This document shows, piece by piece, positions 8,614-16,463 of a DNA stretch of 64,000 bases (position 1 is its first letter; every line of letters begins with the position of its first letter). The stretch comes from Thermoleophilum album (GTDB lineage Bacteria; Actinomycetota; Thermoleophilia; Solirubrobacterales; Thermoleophilaceae). Made by a program: the position numbers and the translations under genes. The stretch is from assembly GCF_900108055.1 (NCBI RefSeq), contig NZ_FNWJ01000001.1, positions 868,001 to 932,000 of the forward strand, in the 5' to 3' direction. The notes beneath the pieces are model-generated. The model saw nothing but the letters and a program-made list of their open reading frames with translations. It was not told where the DNA came from and did not search any database.

Positions 8614-10739
8614 GGGGGGCGCGTCGTGGCGCCATGAAGCGCGGGCTGCGGCGAGGACTGATCATCGCGGCATTCGGTGCGCTGGCACTGGTTGGAGCTG
8701 TCTACTACCTCTCCTGGCCCGTACGGTTCCCAGAATTTGTCAGCCCAGCCTCACCAAGTGAGCCAGTCACCACCTTCGGCCACCGCGTTACAGAGCGCTG
8801 TGTGAACGTACCCGCACTCGGGCCTGAGCCGCTTCGAGCACGCCTAGTCGTAAGGTCTTTGAACGTCGACCGCACCGGTGGTCAAACGAGCCTCCAGGCC
8901 ATTGTCCGCTCGGACGGCCGCGCCAAGCCCGGTCCGGAAGCGCTTCTGCGGCTGCGTGGCCGAGAAGCCCGGGTGGTCCTATCCGTTCCCCCTGTTCGCG
9001 AGCCAGCCCGGGTCTGTATTCGCGGCCGAAGCGGTGAGAGTGCTCAGCTGCTGGGAATCGGTGCGACACCTGCGCTACGCCTGGAGCGCGCCAAGTCTCA
9101 GCCCCGCCTGCTACTGCTGGCCGATCTTTTGCGGCGCCTATCTCTCGGCGCTGCCATCGCGCTACCACCCGCCGGCGCAATCACCTTGCTCCTACTAACG
9201 GGTTGCGCCTTGTCGATCGCCCTCCTGATCCTTCTGCGCACGCTTTTCTCACGCACTTTCAACTCGCACCGTAAGACGATCGCAGGTCTACTAGTTCTTG
9301 CCTGGGCCCACGCCGCTCTTTGGGCGTTGTTGGTGCCACCCTTCCAAGTGCCGGACGAGCAGGTGCACTATGCCTACGCTGTATACCTCGCACAGCATGG
9401 CACCGGTCCTTCCACCAGGGGCCGGTTCACGGATCTTGCATCTCCCCAAGAGGCAGCAATCCACGCTGCCTTTCAAACCGGATCGGTAGCCTTCAACCCT
9501 TCCGGGCGACCGCCCTGGTCGGATCAGTTGAGACACCAGATTGATCAAGTGACGGCGTTGTCGAACACGATGGCTGATGTGAGCACTAACGCCACGGGTC
9601 AGCCGCCTCTCTACTACTTCTCCCTAGCCCTTCCCGCCGTTATCTTCAAAACAGTTCCCCAGCAACTCCTCCTTATGCGGATGATAAGCGCATTGTGGTT
9701 CGCCCTGCTCGTGCTAGCGTTATACGCGTTCATAGGGGAGCTCCAGCCAGGACGGCCCCGACTGGCGCTTGCGGTAGGTATCGCGGCGGCCCTCTTTCCA
9801 CTTGGTGCATTTCTCGGCGGGGGTGTTAATCCGGATGTGGCGTTAGCTGCGCTTGTGGCAGTCACACTGTTCTTAGGTCTACGTTTAATCTGCTATGGGG
9901 GGCGCTGGCTTGCTGCGTTATTAGGGTTAGGCATAGCCTGTCTTTCACTTGTCAAGCTTACTGGCAGCGCCCTGGCACCGGCTTTTCTTTTTTTCGCGAT
10001 TCTCGGTACCCTTAGACACCTCCGCCGGCACGGCGGGTGGAGTGCGCTCAGGAGTACCGCAGCTTTCATAATAGGAATAGGGATGCCAATGCTGTTGTAC
10101 ACGGCTTGGTCCCTAGTAAGCTCGCGTCCGCTTCTGGCGCGAGCGGTAACGGATCAGGCTAGTGCAGTAGCTGGCTCTACGTCTGTTGCAGGTAGGTCGG
10201 TACGGGAATTTGTGAGCTGGGCCTGGCAGCTGTATTTGCCGCGCATGCCGTGGCAACAAGATCTGATTCCGGGCCAGCCACTAAAAGATGTGTGGTTGAG
10301 CGGACTAGCGGGCCGCTTTGGATATTTAGACTACGCGACGCCTTCATGGACGAAAGTCGTCGTTGCGGTAATGTTTATTTGCGTGCTCGGTCTCGCTGCC
10401 CTAACGTGGGCTCGGAACCACGCGCAGCGCGATCGGCAGTGCAGCGTATTACACGATCGAAGGGTGCGGGCCCTGGCCGCAGTGTTACCAGTGATGACAG
10501 GGATTCTATTAGTGGTGATCGCGTGGGCGGACTATACGTCAGTGAAGGCGGGCGGCCCACCGTTCCGGCAGGCGCGGTACTTGTTGCCGCTGCTTCCCGC
10601 CTTCTTCGCACTAGTGCCGGCCGCGGTGAAGAGCGTTCCGGTGAGACTGCGGCGCGGCGTCGGGGTGATGGGAATCGGCGTATGCGTGTTGTGGGCTGCT
10701 TCGGCGCTGGCCGCGACGATTAACCGGTATTGGCTGTAG
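8610..10739 (+). CDS. DUF2142-type polytopic membrane protein
   Basis: 709 residues from GTG 8610, overlapping the preceding stop; ATG 8634 is an alternative. One N-terminal membrane segment (IIAAFGALALVGAVYYLSW) is followed by an extracytoplasmic domain of about 150 residues, then about ten hydrophobic segments. PPFQVPDEQVHYAYAVYLAQHG and NATGQPPLYYFSLALP are hallmarks of DUF2142, a GT-C-like family of putative glycosyltransferases that use polyprenol-linked sugars. Its pairing with the DPM1-like gene fits that role; the acceptor is unknown. Base use is odd for this window: TTA and ATA codons occur in frame (for example TTA TTA GGG TTA GGC ATA around 9919-9936) and the second half is visibly more A/T-rich than its neighbours, suggesting later acquisition. 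Confidence 0.85.
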   Translation: MRGARRGAMKRGLRRGLIIAAFGALALVGAVYYLSWPVRFPEFVSPASPSEPVTTFGHRVTERCVNVPALGPEPLRARLVVRSLNVDRTGGQTSLQAIVRSDGRAKPGPEALLRLRGREARVVLSVPPVREPARVCIRGRSGESAQLLGIGATPALRLERAKSQPRLLLLADLLRRLSLGAAIALPPAGAITLLLLTGCALSIALLILLRTLFSRTFNSHRKTIAGLLVLAWAHAALWALLVPPFQVPDEQVHYAYAVYLAQHGTGPSTRGRFTDLASPQEAAIHAAFQTGSVAFNPSGRPPWSDQLRHQIDQVTALSNTMADVSTNATGQPPLYYFSLALPAVIFKTVPQQLLLMRMISALWFALLVLALYAFIGELQPGRPRLALAVGIAAALFPLGAFLGGGVNPDVALAALVAVTLFLGLRLICYGGRWLAALLGLGIACLSLVKLTGSALAPAFLFFAILGTLRHLRRHGGWSALRSTAAFIIGIGMPMLLYTAWSLVSSRPLLARAVTDQASAVAGSTSVAGRSVREFVSWAWQLYLPRMPWQQDLIPGQPLKDVWLSGLAGRFGYLDYATPSWTKVVVAVMFICVLGLAALTWARNHAQRDRQCSVLHDRRVRALAAVLPVMTGILLVVIAWADYTSVKAGGPPFRQARYLLPLLPAFFALVPAAVKSVPVRLRRGVGVMGIGVCVLWAASALAATINRYWL

Positions 10740-10794
10740 GAGCGAGGGCTGGGCGCCGAGGTGTGTTTACTCCCGAGCCAGGCAACGGGAGCTG

Positions 10795-12969
10795 TCAGAG
10801 GACCGGTGTTTCGGAGTGCGCCAGCATGCGGAGAAGCCGATCAAGACGAGCGCTAGCATCAGCCCATTCGAGTGACGCGGTGGCGGCTGTGGCGGCTTGG
10901 GCGAGTTGGCGTCGGCGCTCTGCACTTGAGCAGAGGACGGAAAAGAGCGCGTCGGCTATTGCCGCCGGCTGCGCCTCCGCGTAAACCACCCCCGCATCAC
11001 GACCTAACTCCCGCTCCAAGCTCCCTCCAGCGACATCGACACACGGCAGTCCGCACGCCAACATTTCGAGTGGTACGAGCGAGTAGTTGGTGAGCGACAG
11101 GGCGATGCCGACGGTCACCTCGTTGTAGAGACGCGCGAGGCGCGACGGGGGAACCACTCCCACGAACTCATAGGGAAAAGGCAGCCCTGGCGGATCCTCG
11201 GTGCCGAACACAAACACGCGCGGGCGAATCCCCCGCTCCCACAACAACGCGATCGCGTCGCGCGCCAACGGCACGCCCCGTCGTCCGGTAACGAAGCGGC
11301 CGTACATTGCGATGCTCATCGGTATCCGCTCGACGCGGGGATCCGGCTTGTACACGTCGTGGTCGACACCGAGGCTGAAGAAGTCGCTCTCCACGTCGTA
11401 GCGCTCGCGCAAAAGCTCGGAAAGCCAGCGGCCCGCCGTGACGATGCGAAGCTCCGGGAACGTGTAGGTGCGCTCGGCCAAAACCCGCTCCGCCGACGCT
11501 GGGAAAAAGTCAGGCTCGTGGTCCTGCACCAAATACACGCGATCACCAACATCGGGAAGTAGCAACACGCGGTACACCGTCTCCCAACCCGTCGCCACTG
11601 CAACGTCAGCACCGTGCCATTGATCGAACCCGTTGAACACGGGTGCGCGCACCCGCATGAAGTCGCTCACGATCGAGTGACGAAGGACGCCGTTCCACGC
11701 CCATCGGCGCTCGGCGCGGGGATCGTGCAGCCAAAGCGTTACCGTGTGCCCCCGCTGTTCGAGGTAGCGGACGAAGCGGAGGATCGTCATGTGGCCGCCG
11801 CTGCCTCGCTCCCACGGCGGAACGACAAAAGCGACGTGCAGGGGCCGGTCGCCGTTGCTCGCGTGCACCAGGCGCGGGCGCGTCGGTGCCGGACCCTCGC
11901 GCTCGAGGCGCCCGCAAAGGTAGGGGTCGGCAGCATCCCAAGGTTCGACTCTTCGGACAGCGAGCGCAGCATCGCCCACGCCACGTTCGTCTGCACCTCG
12001 AGCGCCCACGGCGAGCTCGCCGCGTCGAATAGCGCGGCCCTCCAGCGAGAGCGCGCGCTGAAGCGGCGCAGGCAGCGCGAGACCGCGCGAGCCGAGCGGC
12101 GCGAACGTTGCGCGGATCGCGTGGTGGAGCGCCCAGCGCGGCGACCGGGCGAGTGTCCGAACGGCGCCCACGCCCCGCCTCCGGCGCGCCCAGTGCACGT
12201 CGCGAAGCGTCTCCCCGAGCACCCGACGCAGCAGGGCAACGGGATCGAGCCAACGCTCCCGGTAACCGAAGACCAGCGCCAAAGCGCGGAACTCGTCGAA
12301 GTAGCGGCGAGCGAATTCAAGTGGCGGATAAGCGTGGGCGTGGCGCACACGCGCGCGCGGCACATAAGCGAGCGACCAGCCCGCCTCGCGCATCGCCAGA
12401 GCAAACGCGCGATCTTCGCCGTATGGGACGTCCGGGAAGCGCAGCTCGCGCCAGCAGTCGCGGCGGTAACAGGCGTTGACGTTGGAGAGGAATGGGTCGT
12501 CGAGGGACCCGAGCACAGCTGGTTCGTCGGGCGCCGTCGGGTGCGCGAAGCGGGGGAAGAACTCGTCGAGCTCGCGCGCAACCGGGACCGGGGTGTCCGG
12601 CCACGGGAGCTGCGGCCCGAACGCTGCGCCGACCCGTGGATGCCGCGCAAAAGCCGGGCGCCAGCTTGCAAGCCATCCGGGCAGGGGCACGGCGTCCTGG
12701 GTGAGAAAGCAGACCAGGTCGGCATCGGTGAGCTCCATCGCGAGGTTGCGCGTGCGCCCATGGCCGAACTCCCGCGGGTCGATCGAGACCACCCGCGCGC
12801 CCTGACGCGCCGCGATCTCCGGAGTCCCGTCGCTCGAACCGGAGTCGACCACCAGCACCTCTGCGGGCTCGGGCTCTTCCCGCAGGACGGCCAACGTGCG
12901 CTCGAGCCAGCGGGCGGCGTTACGGGTCGGGATCACGACCCCGATCGTTGGCTCACCGGCGCGTGTCAT
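10795..12969 (-). CDS. Two-domain glycosyltransferase: GT2 (rhamnosyltransferase-like) fused to GT4/WsaF-like
   Basis: 724 residues. The N-terminal GT2 domain (about 1-240) has IGVVIPTRNAARWLERTLAVL, VLVVDSGSSDGTPEIA and HGRTRNLAMELTDADLVCFLTQDAVP; the RTRNLA/LTQDA pattern is typical of rhamnosyltransferases of O-antigen clusters. A linker of about 100 residues follows. From about residue 375 there is a second enzyme, HVAFVVPPWERGSGGHMTILRFVRYLEQRGH, with YLVQDHEPDFFP and LTNYSLVPLEMLACGLPCVDV, resembling the WsaF-type GT4 rhamnosyltransferases. One polypeptide may therefore add two successive sugars. ATG 12969 overlaps the stop of the upstream coiled-coil gene (ATGA). Rhamnose as the donor sugar is a family-level inference. 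Confidence 0.87.
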   Translation of the reverse strand: MTRAGEPTIGVVIPTRNAARWLERTLAVLREEPEPAEVLVVDSGSSDGTPEIAARQGARVVSIDPREFGHGRTRNLAMELTDADLVCFLTQDAVPLPGWLASWRPAFARHPRVGAAFGPQLPWPDTPVPVARELDEFFPRFAHPTAPDEPAVLGSLDDPFLSNVNACYRRDCWRELRFPDVPYGEDRAFALAMREAGWSLAYVPRARVRHAHAYPPLEFARRYFDEFRALALVFGYRERWLDPVALLRRVLGETLRDVHWARRRRGVGAVRTLARSPRWALHHAIRATFAPLGSRGLALPAPLQRALSLEGRAIRRGELAVGARGADERGVGDAALAVRRVEPWDAADPYLCGRLEREGPAPTRPRLVHASNGDRPLHVAFVVPPWERGSGGHMTILRFVRYLEQRGHTVTLWLHDPRAERRWAWNGVLRHSIVSDFMRVRAPVFNGFDQWHGADVAVATGWETVYRVLLLPDVGDRVYLVQDHEPDFFPASAERVLAERTYTFPELRIVTAGRWLSELLRERYDVESDFFSLGVDHDVYKPDPRVERIPMSIAMYGRFVTGRRGVPLARDAIALLWERGIRPRVFVFGTEDPPGLPFPYEFVGVVPPSRLARLYNEVTVGIALSLTNYSLVPLEMLACGLPCVDVAGGSLERELGRDAGVVYAEAQPAAIADALFSVLCSSAERRRQLAQAATAATASLEWADASARLDRLLRMLAHSETPVL

Positions 12970-13319
12970 GCGCTGCGCAGACGCCGCACCAGCGAACGCA
13001 CCGGCCGTGTCACGTCGCGCACCACACGCGCCGCCGCGCGCGCCCGCTCGCCGGCCGGGCGTTCCATCAGCGCGTTCAGGTCGATGTGCCAGCGGTCGAG
13101 CCAGTACAACCGCTCTTGGGCCTCACCCAGCGCCTCGTGGACCTTACGCAACTGCTCGACATGCTCGCGTTCGCGACGCTCGAGCAGGGCGCGCAGCTCG
13201 CGGTTCTCGGCTTCGAGAGCGGCGATGCGGGCGCGCAGATCGCGCTCCCCCTCGGTCCCCGAGGGGGCCGCGCCGTCACCCGTTTCGGGCGTCGACTGTG
13301 CTTGCGTGTGCTCGCTCAC
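12966..13319 (-). CDS. Small coiled-coil protein with basic C-terminal tail
   Basis: 117 residues from GTG 13319. After a disordered Ser/Thr/Gly-rich start (1-24) comes a heptad-patterned helix (ARIAALEAENRELRALLERR, about 30-70), then LYWLDRWHIDLNALMERP, then a strongly basic tail (VRDVTRPVRSLVRRLRSA) that could be an amphipathic membrane-binding helix. It has no signal peptide or catalytic motif. It lies between the wzm-type permease gene (21 bases upstream) and the fusion glycosyltransferase (4-base ATGA overlap), so it belongs to the export operon. The layout resembles the coiled coil plus amphipathic tail of the methyltransferase at 16460-17539 in this cluster. A scaffold or spacer role is inference; I do not recognise a named family. 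Confidence 0.75.
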   Translation of the reverse strand: MSEHTQAQSTPETGDGAAPSGTEGERDLRARIAALEAENRELRALLERREREHVEQLRKVHEALGEAQERLYWLDRWHIDLNALMERPAGERARAAARVVRDVTRPVRSLVRRLRSA

Positions 13320-13340
13320 CTCGCCCGTACCCCTTGGCTA

Positions 13341-14243
13341 TCACAACCGCTCGGCCGCGGTTCGCGCCTCGCGCGCGAACAGGTAAGTGCCGAGCGCGAG
13401 CGTACCGATGAGGATGCCTGCGGGCACCAGCAGGTTCCAGTTCGAGCCGATCGACTCGAACAGGTCGGGTGCCGTTGGGTCGATCATCGCGTGTCTCATC
13501 TCCGTAAGCACGCAGGCTATGGGGTTCGCCAACAGCTTGCGTTGGAAGGCCTCCGGTGCGACCGTCAAGACGTAAAGAACCGGGGAACCGTAGAAGAGGA
13601 CCTGGAGCGCTACTTCCCAGATCGGCTGCACGTCGCGGAAGCGCACGTAGAGGACTGACAGGAGCATTCCGCAACCGAGCGCGAACAGCGCGAGCACCAG
13701 GATCAACAGCGGCATCTCAAGCCAGCGCAGCTGCGGTTCGACACCCTGGGCGGCGTAGAAGACGAAGACTGCGAGCAGCGCGAGCAGGAAGTTCAGGAGG
13801 CTGCTCGTTACCACGCTCACGGGGATCGCGAGGCGCGGAAAGCGAACCTTGCGAATCAGGCTCTCGCTCTCTAGCAGGCAGGTGACGCAGCGGTTCGTGG
13901 CTTCGGCAAAGAAGTTGAACATAACGATCGCCGTCAGCAGGTACACGGGATAGAACTTGATGTCGCCGCCGAAGCGGATGACGTGGGTGAAGATCGCGTA
14001 GAGCACGCCGAACAGCAGCAGCGGCCGCATCAGCGACCACAGGTAGCCGAGCACCGAGCCGAAGAAACGCAACTTGAAGTCGTTGACGGCGAGCGTGAAG
14101 ACCAGCGCGAAGAAGCGGCGCGGGTCGCTGCCGACGATTTCCGGCCGCGGGTCGTAGGCGTACGCGTACATCGCGCGCGCCGGTCCCCCGCGAACCTGCT
14201 CAGTGGGCTGCCGGGGGGTTGCTTGCGTAGCTGAGGAGCTCAC
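13341..14243 (-). CDS. wzm: ABC-2 type polysaccharide export permease (Wzm-like)
   Basis: 300 residues from GTG 14243, whose GTGA overlaps the TGA of the ATPase gene. The open frame extends far upstream but only as a shadow of that gene; ATG 14171 is another possible start. The N-terminal cytoplasmic part reaches FFALVFTLAVNDFKLRFFGSVLGYLWSLMRPLLLFGVLYAIF, the conserved entry into the first membrane helix of ABC2 polysaccharide exporters. About six hydrophobic segments follow, including VMFNFFAEATNRC, SLLNFLLALLAVFVFY and LLVPAGILIGTLALGTYLF. With the adjacent Wzt-type ATPase it should move a lipid-linked polysaccharide across the cytoplasmic membrane. Symbol assigned by family resemblance. 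Confidence 0.9.
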   Translation of the reverse strand: MSSSATQATPRQPTEQVRGGPARAMYAYAYDPRPEIVGSDPRRFFALVFTLAVNDFKLRFFGSVLGYLWSLMRPLLLFGVLYAIFTHVIRFGGDIKFYPVYLLTAIVMFNFFAEATNRCVTCLLESESLIRKVRFPRLAIPVSVVTSSLLNFLLALLAVFVFYAAQGVEPQLRWLEMPLLILVLALFALGCGMLLSVLYVRFRDVQPIWEVALQVLFYGSPVLYVLTVAPEAFQRKLLANPIACVLTEMRHAMIDPTAPDLFESIGSNWNLLVPAGILIGTLALGTYLFAREARTAAERL

Positions 14244-15484
14244 CTCGACGCAGCCCCTCCGGCCGCTACCGGGGCACCAGCAACCGTCAGTTCGAACGGC
14301 GCGTCCCAAACGCCGCCCGAGAAGAAGCGCGAGTGGACGGTCAGGGCAGCAGCGTCCTCGAGGCGGTCGACGAGCTGGTCGCCCCGCACCAGCTCGACCG
14401 TGGCGGAGTAAGCGCTCGGCGCCAGCTGGCAGGGGAAGGAGAGCTTCGCCACGAACGGTTCGCCAGCTTCCGCAAGGGCGCCGAGACGTTCGGCGCCGCT
14501 GCACTGCGGGGCGCGCGTGTCGAGCACCACGATTGTGTGGCGGACGTCGTTGCGCAGAGTTGCCTTGAGGGCGAGCGCTCCGCCCTCCGGTTCTACCGGG
14601 GGCGGATCGATCTCGCAGCAAAGCGAGACCTGACCGCCCTGGTCGGCGTGTGTGGTGCGCCGACCGTCGCCGTTCTCGAACCACACTGCCCGCAGGTGGC
14701 GCCCGGGCGGTCCGATCTCGGCGTCGGCGAGCCGCCCGAAGTTGACTTCGTTGTAGCGGCGCGCGACGTCTTCTGCCGGCCCCAGCTCGATGCATCGACC
14801 CCCTTCGATCAACATCGCGCGCTCGCAGAAACGAGTAAGGCTCGCCATGTCATGGGTCACGAACAGTACGGTGCGGTTTTCGCGGCGCATGCGGCGGAAC
14901 TCGGCGAAGCACTTCTGCTGGAAGGCGGCATCGCCGACGGCCAGCACTTCGTCTACCAGGAAGATGTCGGCGTCCACCTGGATCGCGACCGAGAAAGCGA
15001 GCCGTACGGCCATCCCCGAGCTGTAGTTCTTGAGCTTCATGTCGACGAAGTCGTGCAGCTCGGCGAAGTCGATGATCGCGTCGAAGCGCCGCCGTGCCTC
15101 GCGTCGCGAGAGTCCGAGCATCACGGCGTTGGTGAGGATGTTGTCGCGCGCGGTGAGCTCGTAGTTGAAGCCGACACCGAGCTCGATGAACGGCGCCAGC
15201 CGGCCGTAAACACGGATCCGGCCGGAGTCGAGCTGGTAGATGCCGGCGATGCATTTGAGGAGCGTGCTTTTTCCGCTGCCGTTGCGCCCGACGATGCCGA
15301 AGAACTCGCCGCGAGCGACGTTCACCGAGATGTCGCGGAGAACGGTTCGGCGCTGAACCTCGCGCGCCTTGAGGGGATGGAGCGCACGCTCCTTGAGGGT
15401 CGAGAACTGGTGTCGCGAGACCACGAAGCTCTTCGTGGCACGCTCGATCTCAAGGGCCGGTGCGGACGTTGGATGGTCGCTCAT
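14240..15484 (-). CDS. wzt: ABC polysaccharide exporter ATPase with C-terminal extension (Wzt-like)
   Basis: 414 residues. The nucleotide-binding domain occupies about 1-245: Walker A GRNGSGKST (66-74), signature YSSGM (154-158), Walker B IFLVDEVLAVGD (175-186) and H-loop THD. The LKERALHPLKAREVQ segment before Walker A is typical of O-antigen/teichoic-type exporters. From about 260 to 414 there is a beta-rich extension (TLRNDVRHTIVVLDTRAP, YSATVELVRGDQLVD) matching the position of the Wzt C-terminal domain, which in O9a-type systems recognises the capped end of the finished chain. The neighbouring permease starts inside its stop codon. A methyltransferase with a coiled coil encoded about 1 kb away makes a cap-recognition role plausible; that link is inference. 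Confidence 0.92.
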   Translation of the reverse strand: MSDHPTSAPALEIERATKSFVVSRHQFSTLKERALHPLKAREVQRRTVLRDISVNVARGEFFGIVGRNGSGKSTLLKCIAGIYQLDSGRIRVYGRLAPFIELGVGFNYELTARDNILTNAVMLGLSRREARRRFDAIIDFAELHDFVDMKLKNYSSGMAVRLAFSVAIQVDADIFLVDEVLAVGDAAFQQKCFAEFRRMRRENRTVLFVTHDMASLTRFCERAMLIEGGRCIELGPAEDVARRYNEVNFGRLADAEIGPPGRHLRAVWFENGDGRRTTHADQGGQVSLCCEIDPPPVEPEGGALALKATLRNDVRHTIVVLDTRAPQCSGAERLGALAEAGEPFVAKLSFPCQLAPSAYSATVELVRGDQLVDRLEDAAALTVHSRFFSGGVWDAPFELTVAGAPVAAGGAASR

Positions 15485-15498
15485 ATCTCTGACGGGGC

Positions 15499-15542
15499 CT
15501 CACCGCGGGCTACGAGCCACGGCCGGGCGCGGACGCGGTGAG
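15499..15542. repeat. 9-bp inverted repeat in the wzt/mgtC divergent region
   Basis: CTCACCGCG at 15499-15507 is repeated inverted as CGCGGTGAG at 15534-15542, with a 26-bp spacer. It lies between two divergent starts (15484 minus, 15563 plus) where an operator would be expected. It could be chance in such GC-rich DNA. Confidence 0.35.
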
Positions 15543-15562
15543 AGGATAAGGAGCGCGGCATC

Positions 15563-16282
15563 GTGAGGAGCATCGGTATTGGCGACTGGGAGCTCGTGGC
15601 ACGACTTGCGCTGGCGGTCGTGCTGTGCGGGCTGGTGGGGCTGGAGCGCGAGGCGCGCGACCAGCCGGCAGGTTTGCGCACGCACATCTTGGTGGGCTTG
15701 GGGTCGGCGCTTTTCACGCTCGTCTCGGCCTACGCGTTCCTCGATTTCCGTCGCCCGCTGCCCGGGCCGGGCGGGACCGCGGCGACCTACTACGACCCGA
15801 CCCGCATCGCCGCCCAAATCGTCGCCGGCATCGGCTTTCTCGGTGCGGGCGCGATCATTCGCCAGGGGATCAGCGTTCGGGGCTTGACGACTGCCGCCGC
15901 GCTGTGGATTTCGGCGGCGGTGGGGATGGCGGCAGGTGCCGGCTACTACCTCGGTGCGGTGGCGACGACGCTGCTGGGGCTTGTCGCCTTGGTCGGCTTG
16001 CGCGGGCTGCGCGAGCGCTTCGCCGCCGCCGTGCGCCGCGACTTCGTGCTGCTGGAAGTGGTCCTTGCGAGCGCCGCTTCGTTGCATCCGCTGTTGGCGC
16101 TACTGGCCGAGCAGGGGATTGAAGTCGAGGGCCTGCGCAGTCGTCGCGAGGACGAGGTGAGCGCGTACGTGCTGGAGTTGCTGGTGCCGCCAGGGGTCGA
16201 TTTTCCGCGCGCCCTCGAGCAAATCCGTTCGCTCGCCGGCGTGCTCGAGGCAAGCGCCAGCGGCCTGCGGGCACGCGGCTGA
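15563..16282 (+). CDS. MgtC/SapB family membrane protein
   Basis: 239 residues from GTG 15563 with AAGGAG about 9 nt upstream. The N-terminal half has four or five membrane segments and the family motifs VVLCGLVGLEREARDQPAGLRTHILVGLGSALFTLVSAYAF, AAQIVAGIGFLGAGAIIR and VRGLTTAAALWISAAVGMAAG. The C-terminal ~90 residues form a soluble ACT-like domain (LEVVLASAASLHPLLALLAEQGIEVEGL). MgtC relatives are linked to growth at low magnesium and, in some pathogens, to regulation of ATP synthase; here the role is unknown. It is transcribed divergently from the wzt gene and probably marks a boundary inside the glycan cluster. Confidence 0.88.
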   Translation: MRSIGIGDWELVARLALAVVLCGLVGLEREARDQPAGLRTHILVGLGSALFTLVSAYAFLDFRRPLPGPGGTAATYYDPTRIAAQIVAGIGFLGAGAIIRQGISVRGLTTAAALWISAAVGMAAGAGYYLGAVATTLLGLVALVGLRGLRERFAAAVRRDFVLLEVVLASAASLHPLLALLAEQGIEVEGLRSRREDEVSAYVLELLVPPGVDFPRALEQIRSLAGVLEASASGLRARG

Positions 16283-16343
16283 AAGCGGGAGAGCCCGCGA
16301 GGCGGCGACTGCCACCTGACTTTTTGGCAGCATTCCGCGCACA

Positions 16344-16463
16344 ATGGGACGCGGGGATCGAAGAGTCGTTCGCTGGCGCAACGAGCGGCGGCGCAAGAAG
16401 AAGGAGCGGGAGAAGCGGAAGCGGCTCGCGCAGGCCGGCAAAACTCGGCCCGGTCGCCGCTAG
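16344..16463 (+). CDS. Small very basic protein, 39 aa (possible)
   Basis: ATG 16344 to TAG 16461-16463 encodes 39 residues beginning MGRGDRRVVRWRNERRRKKK, with about half Arg/Lys and ending GKTRPGRR. The first seven residues match the usual start of the tiny ribosomal protein bTHX (MGKGDRR...), but the rest does not show the bTHX pattern, so this is not a firm link. There is no Shine-Dalgarno; a CAGCAT about 10 bases upstream could be a weak leaderless -10. The stop overlaps the convergent methyltransferase stop by 4 bases. It fills the only gap between mgtC-like and methyltransferase genes. A nucleic-acid- or ribosome-binding role is a guess from charge. Confidence 0.5.
   Translation: MGRGDRRVVRWRNERRRKKKEREKRKRLAQAGKTRPGRR

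Noticed and set aside
11614-13386. A 590-codon plus-strand open frame opposite the GT2-GT4 gene
   Set aside because: The minus-strand frame has two complete glycosyltransferase domains; this one has none.
14244-14795. N-terminal extension of the Wzm permease frame to 484 residues
   Set aside because: The extra part is an Arg/Pro-rich shadow of the Wzt gene; the GTGA junction at 14240-14243 gives a normal 300-residue permease.
16283-16343. Terminator after the MgtC-like gene
   Set aside because: GCGGG-AGAG-CCCGC and TGCCA...TGGCA stems exist but neither is followed by a T tract.
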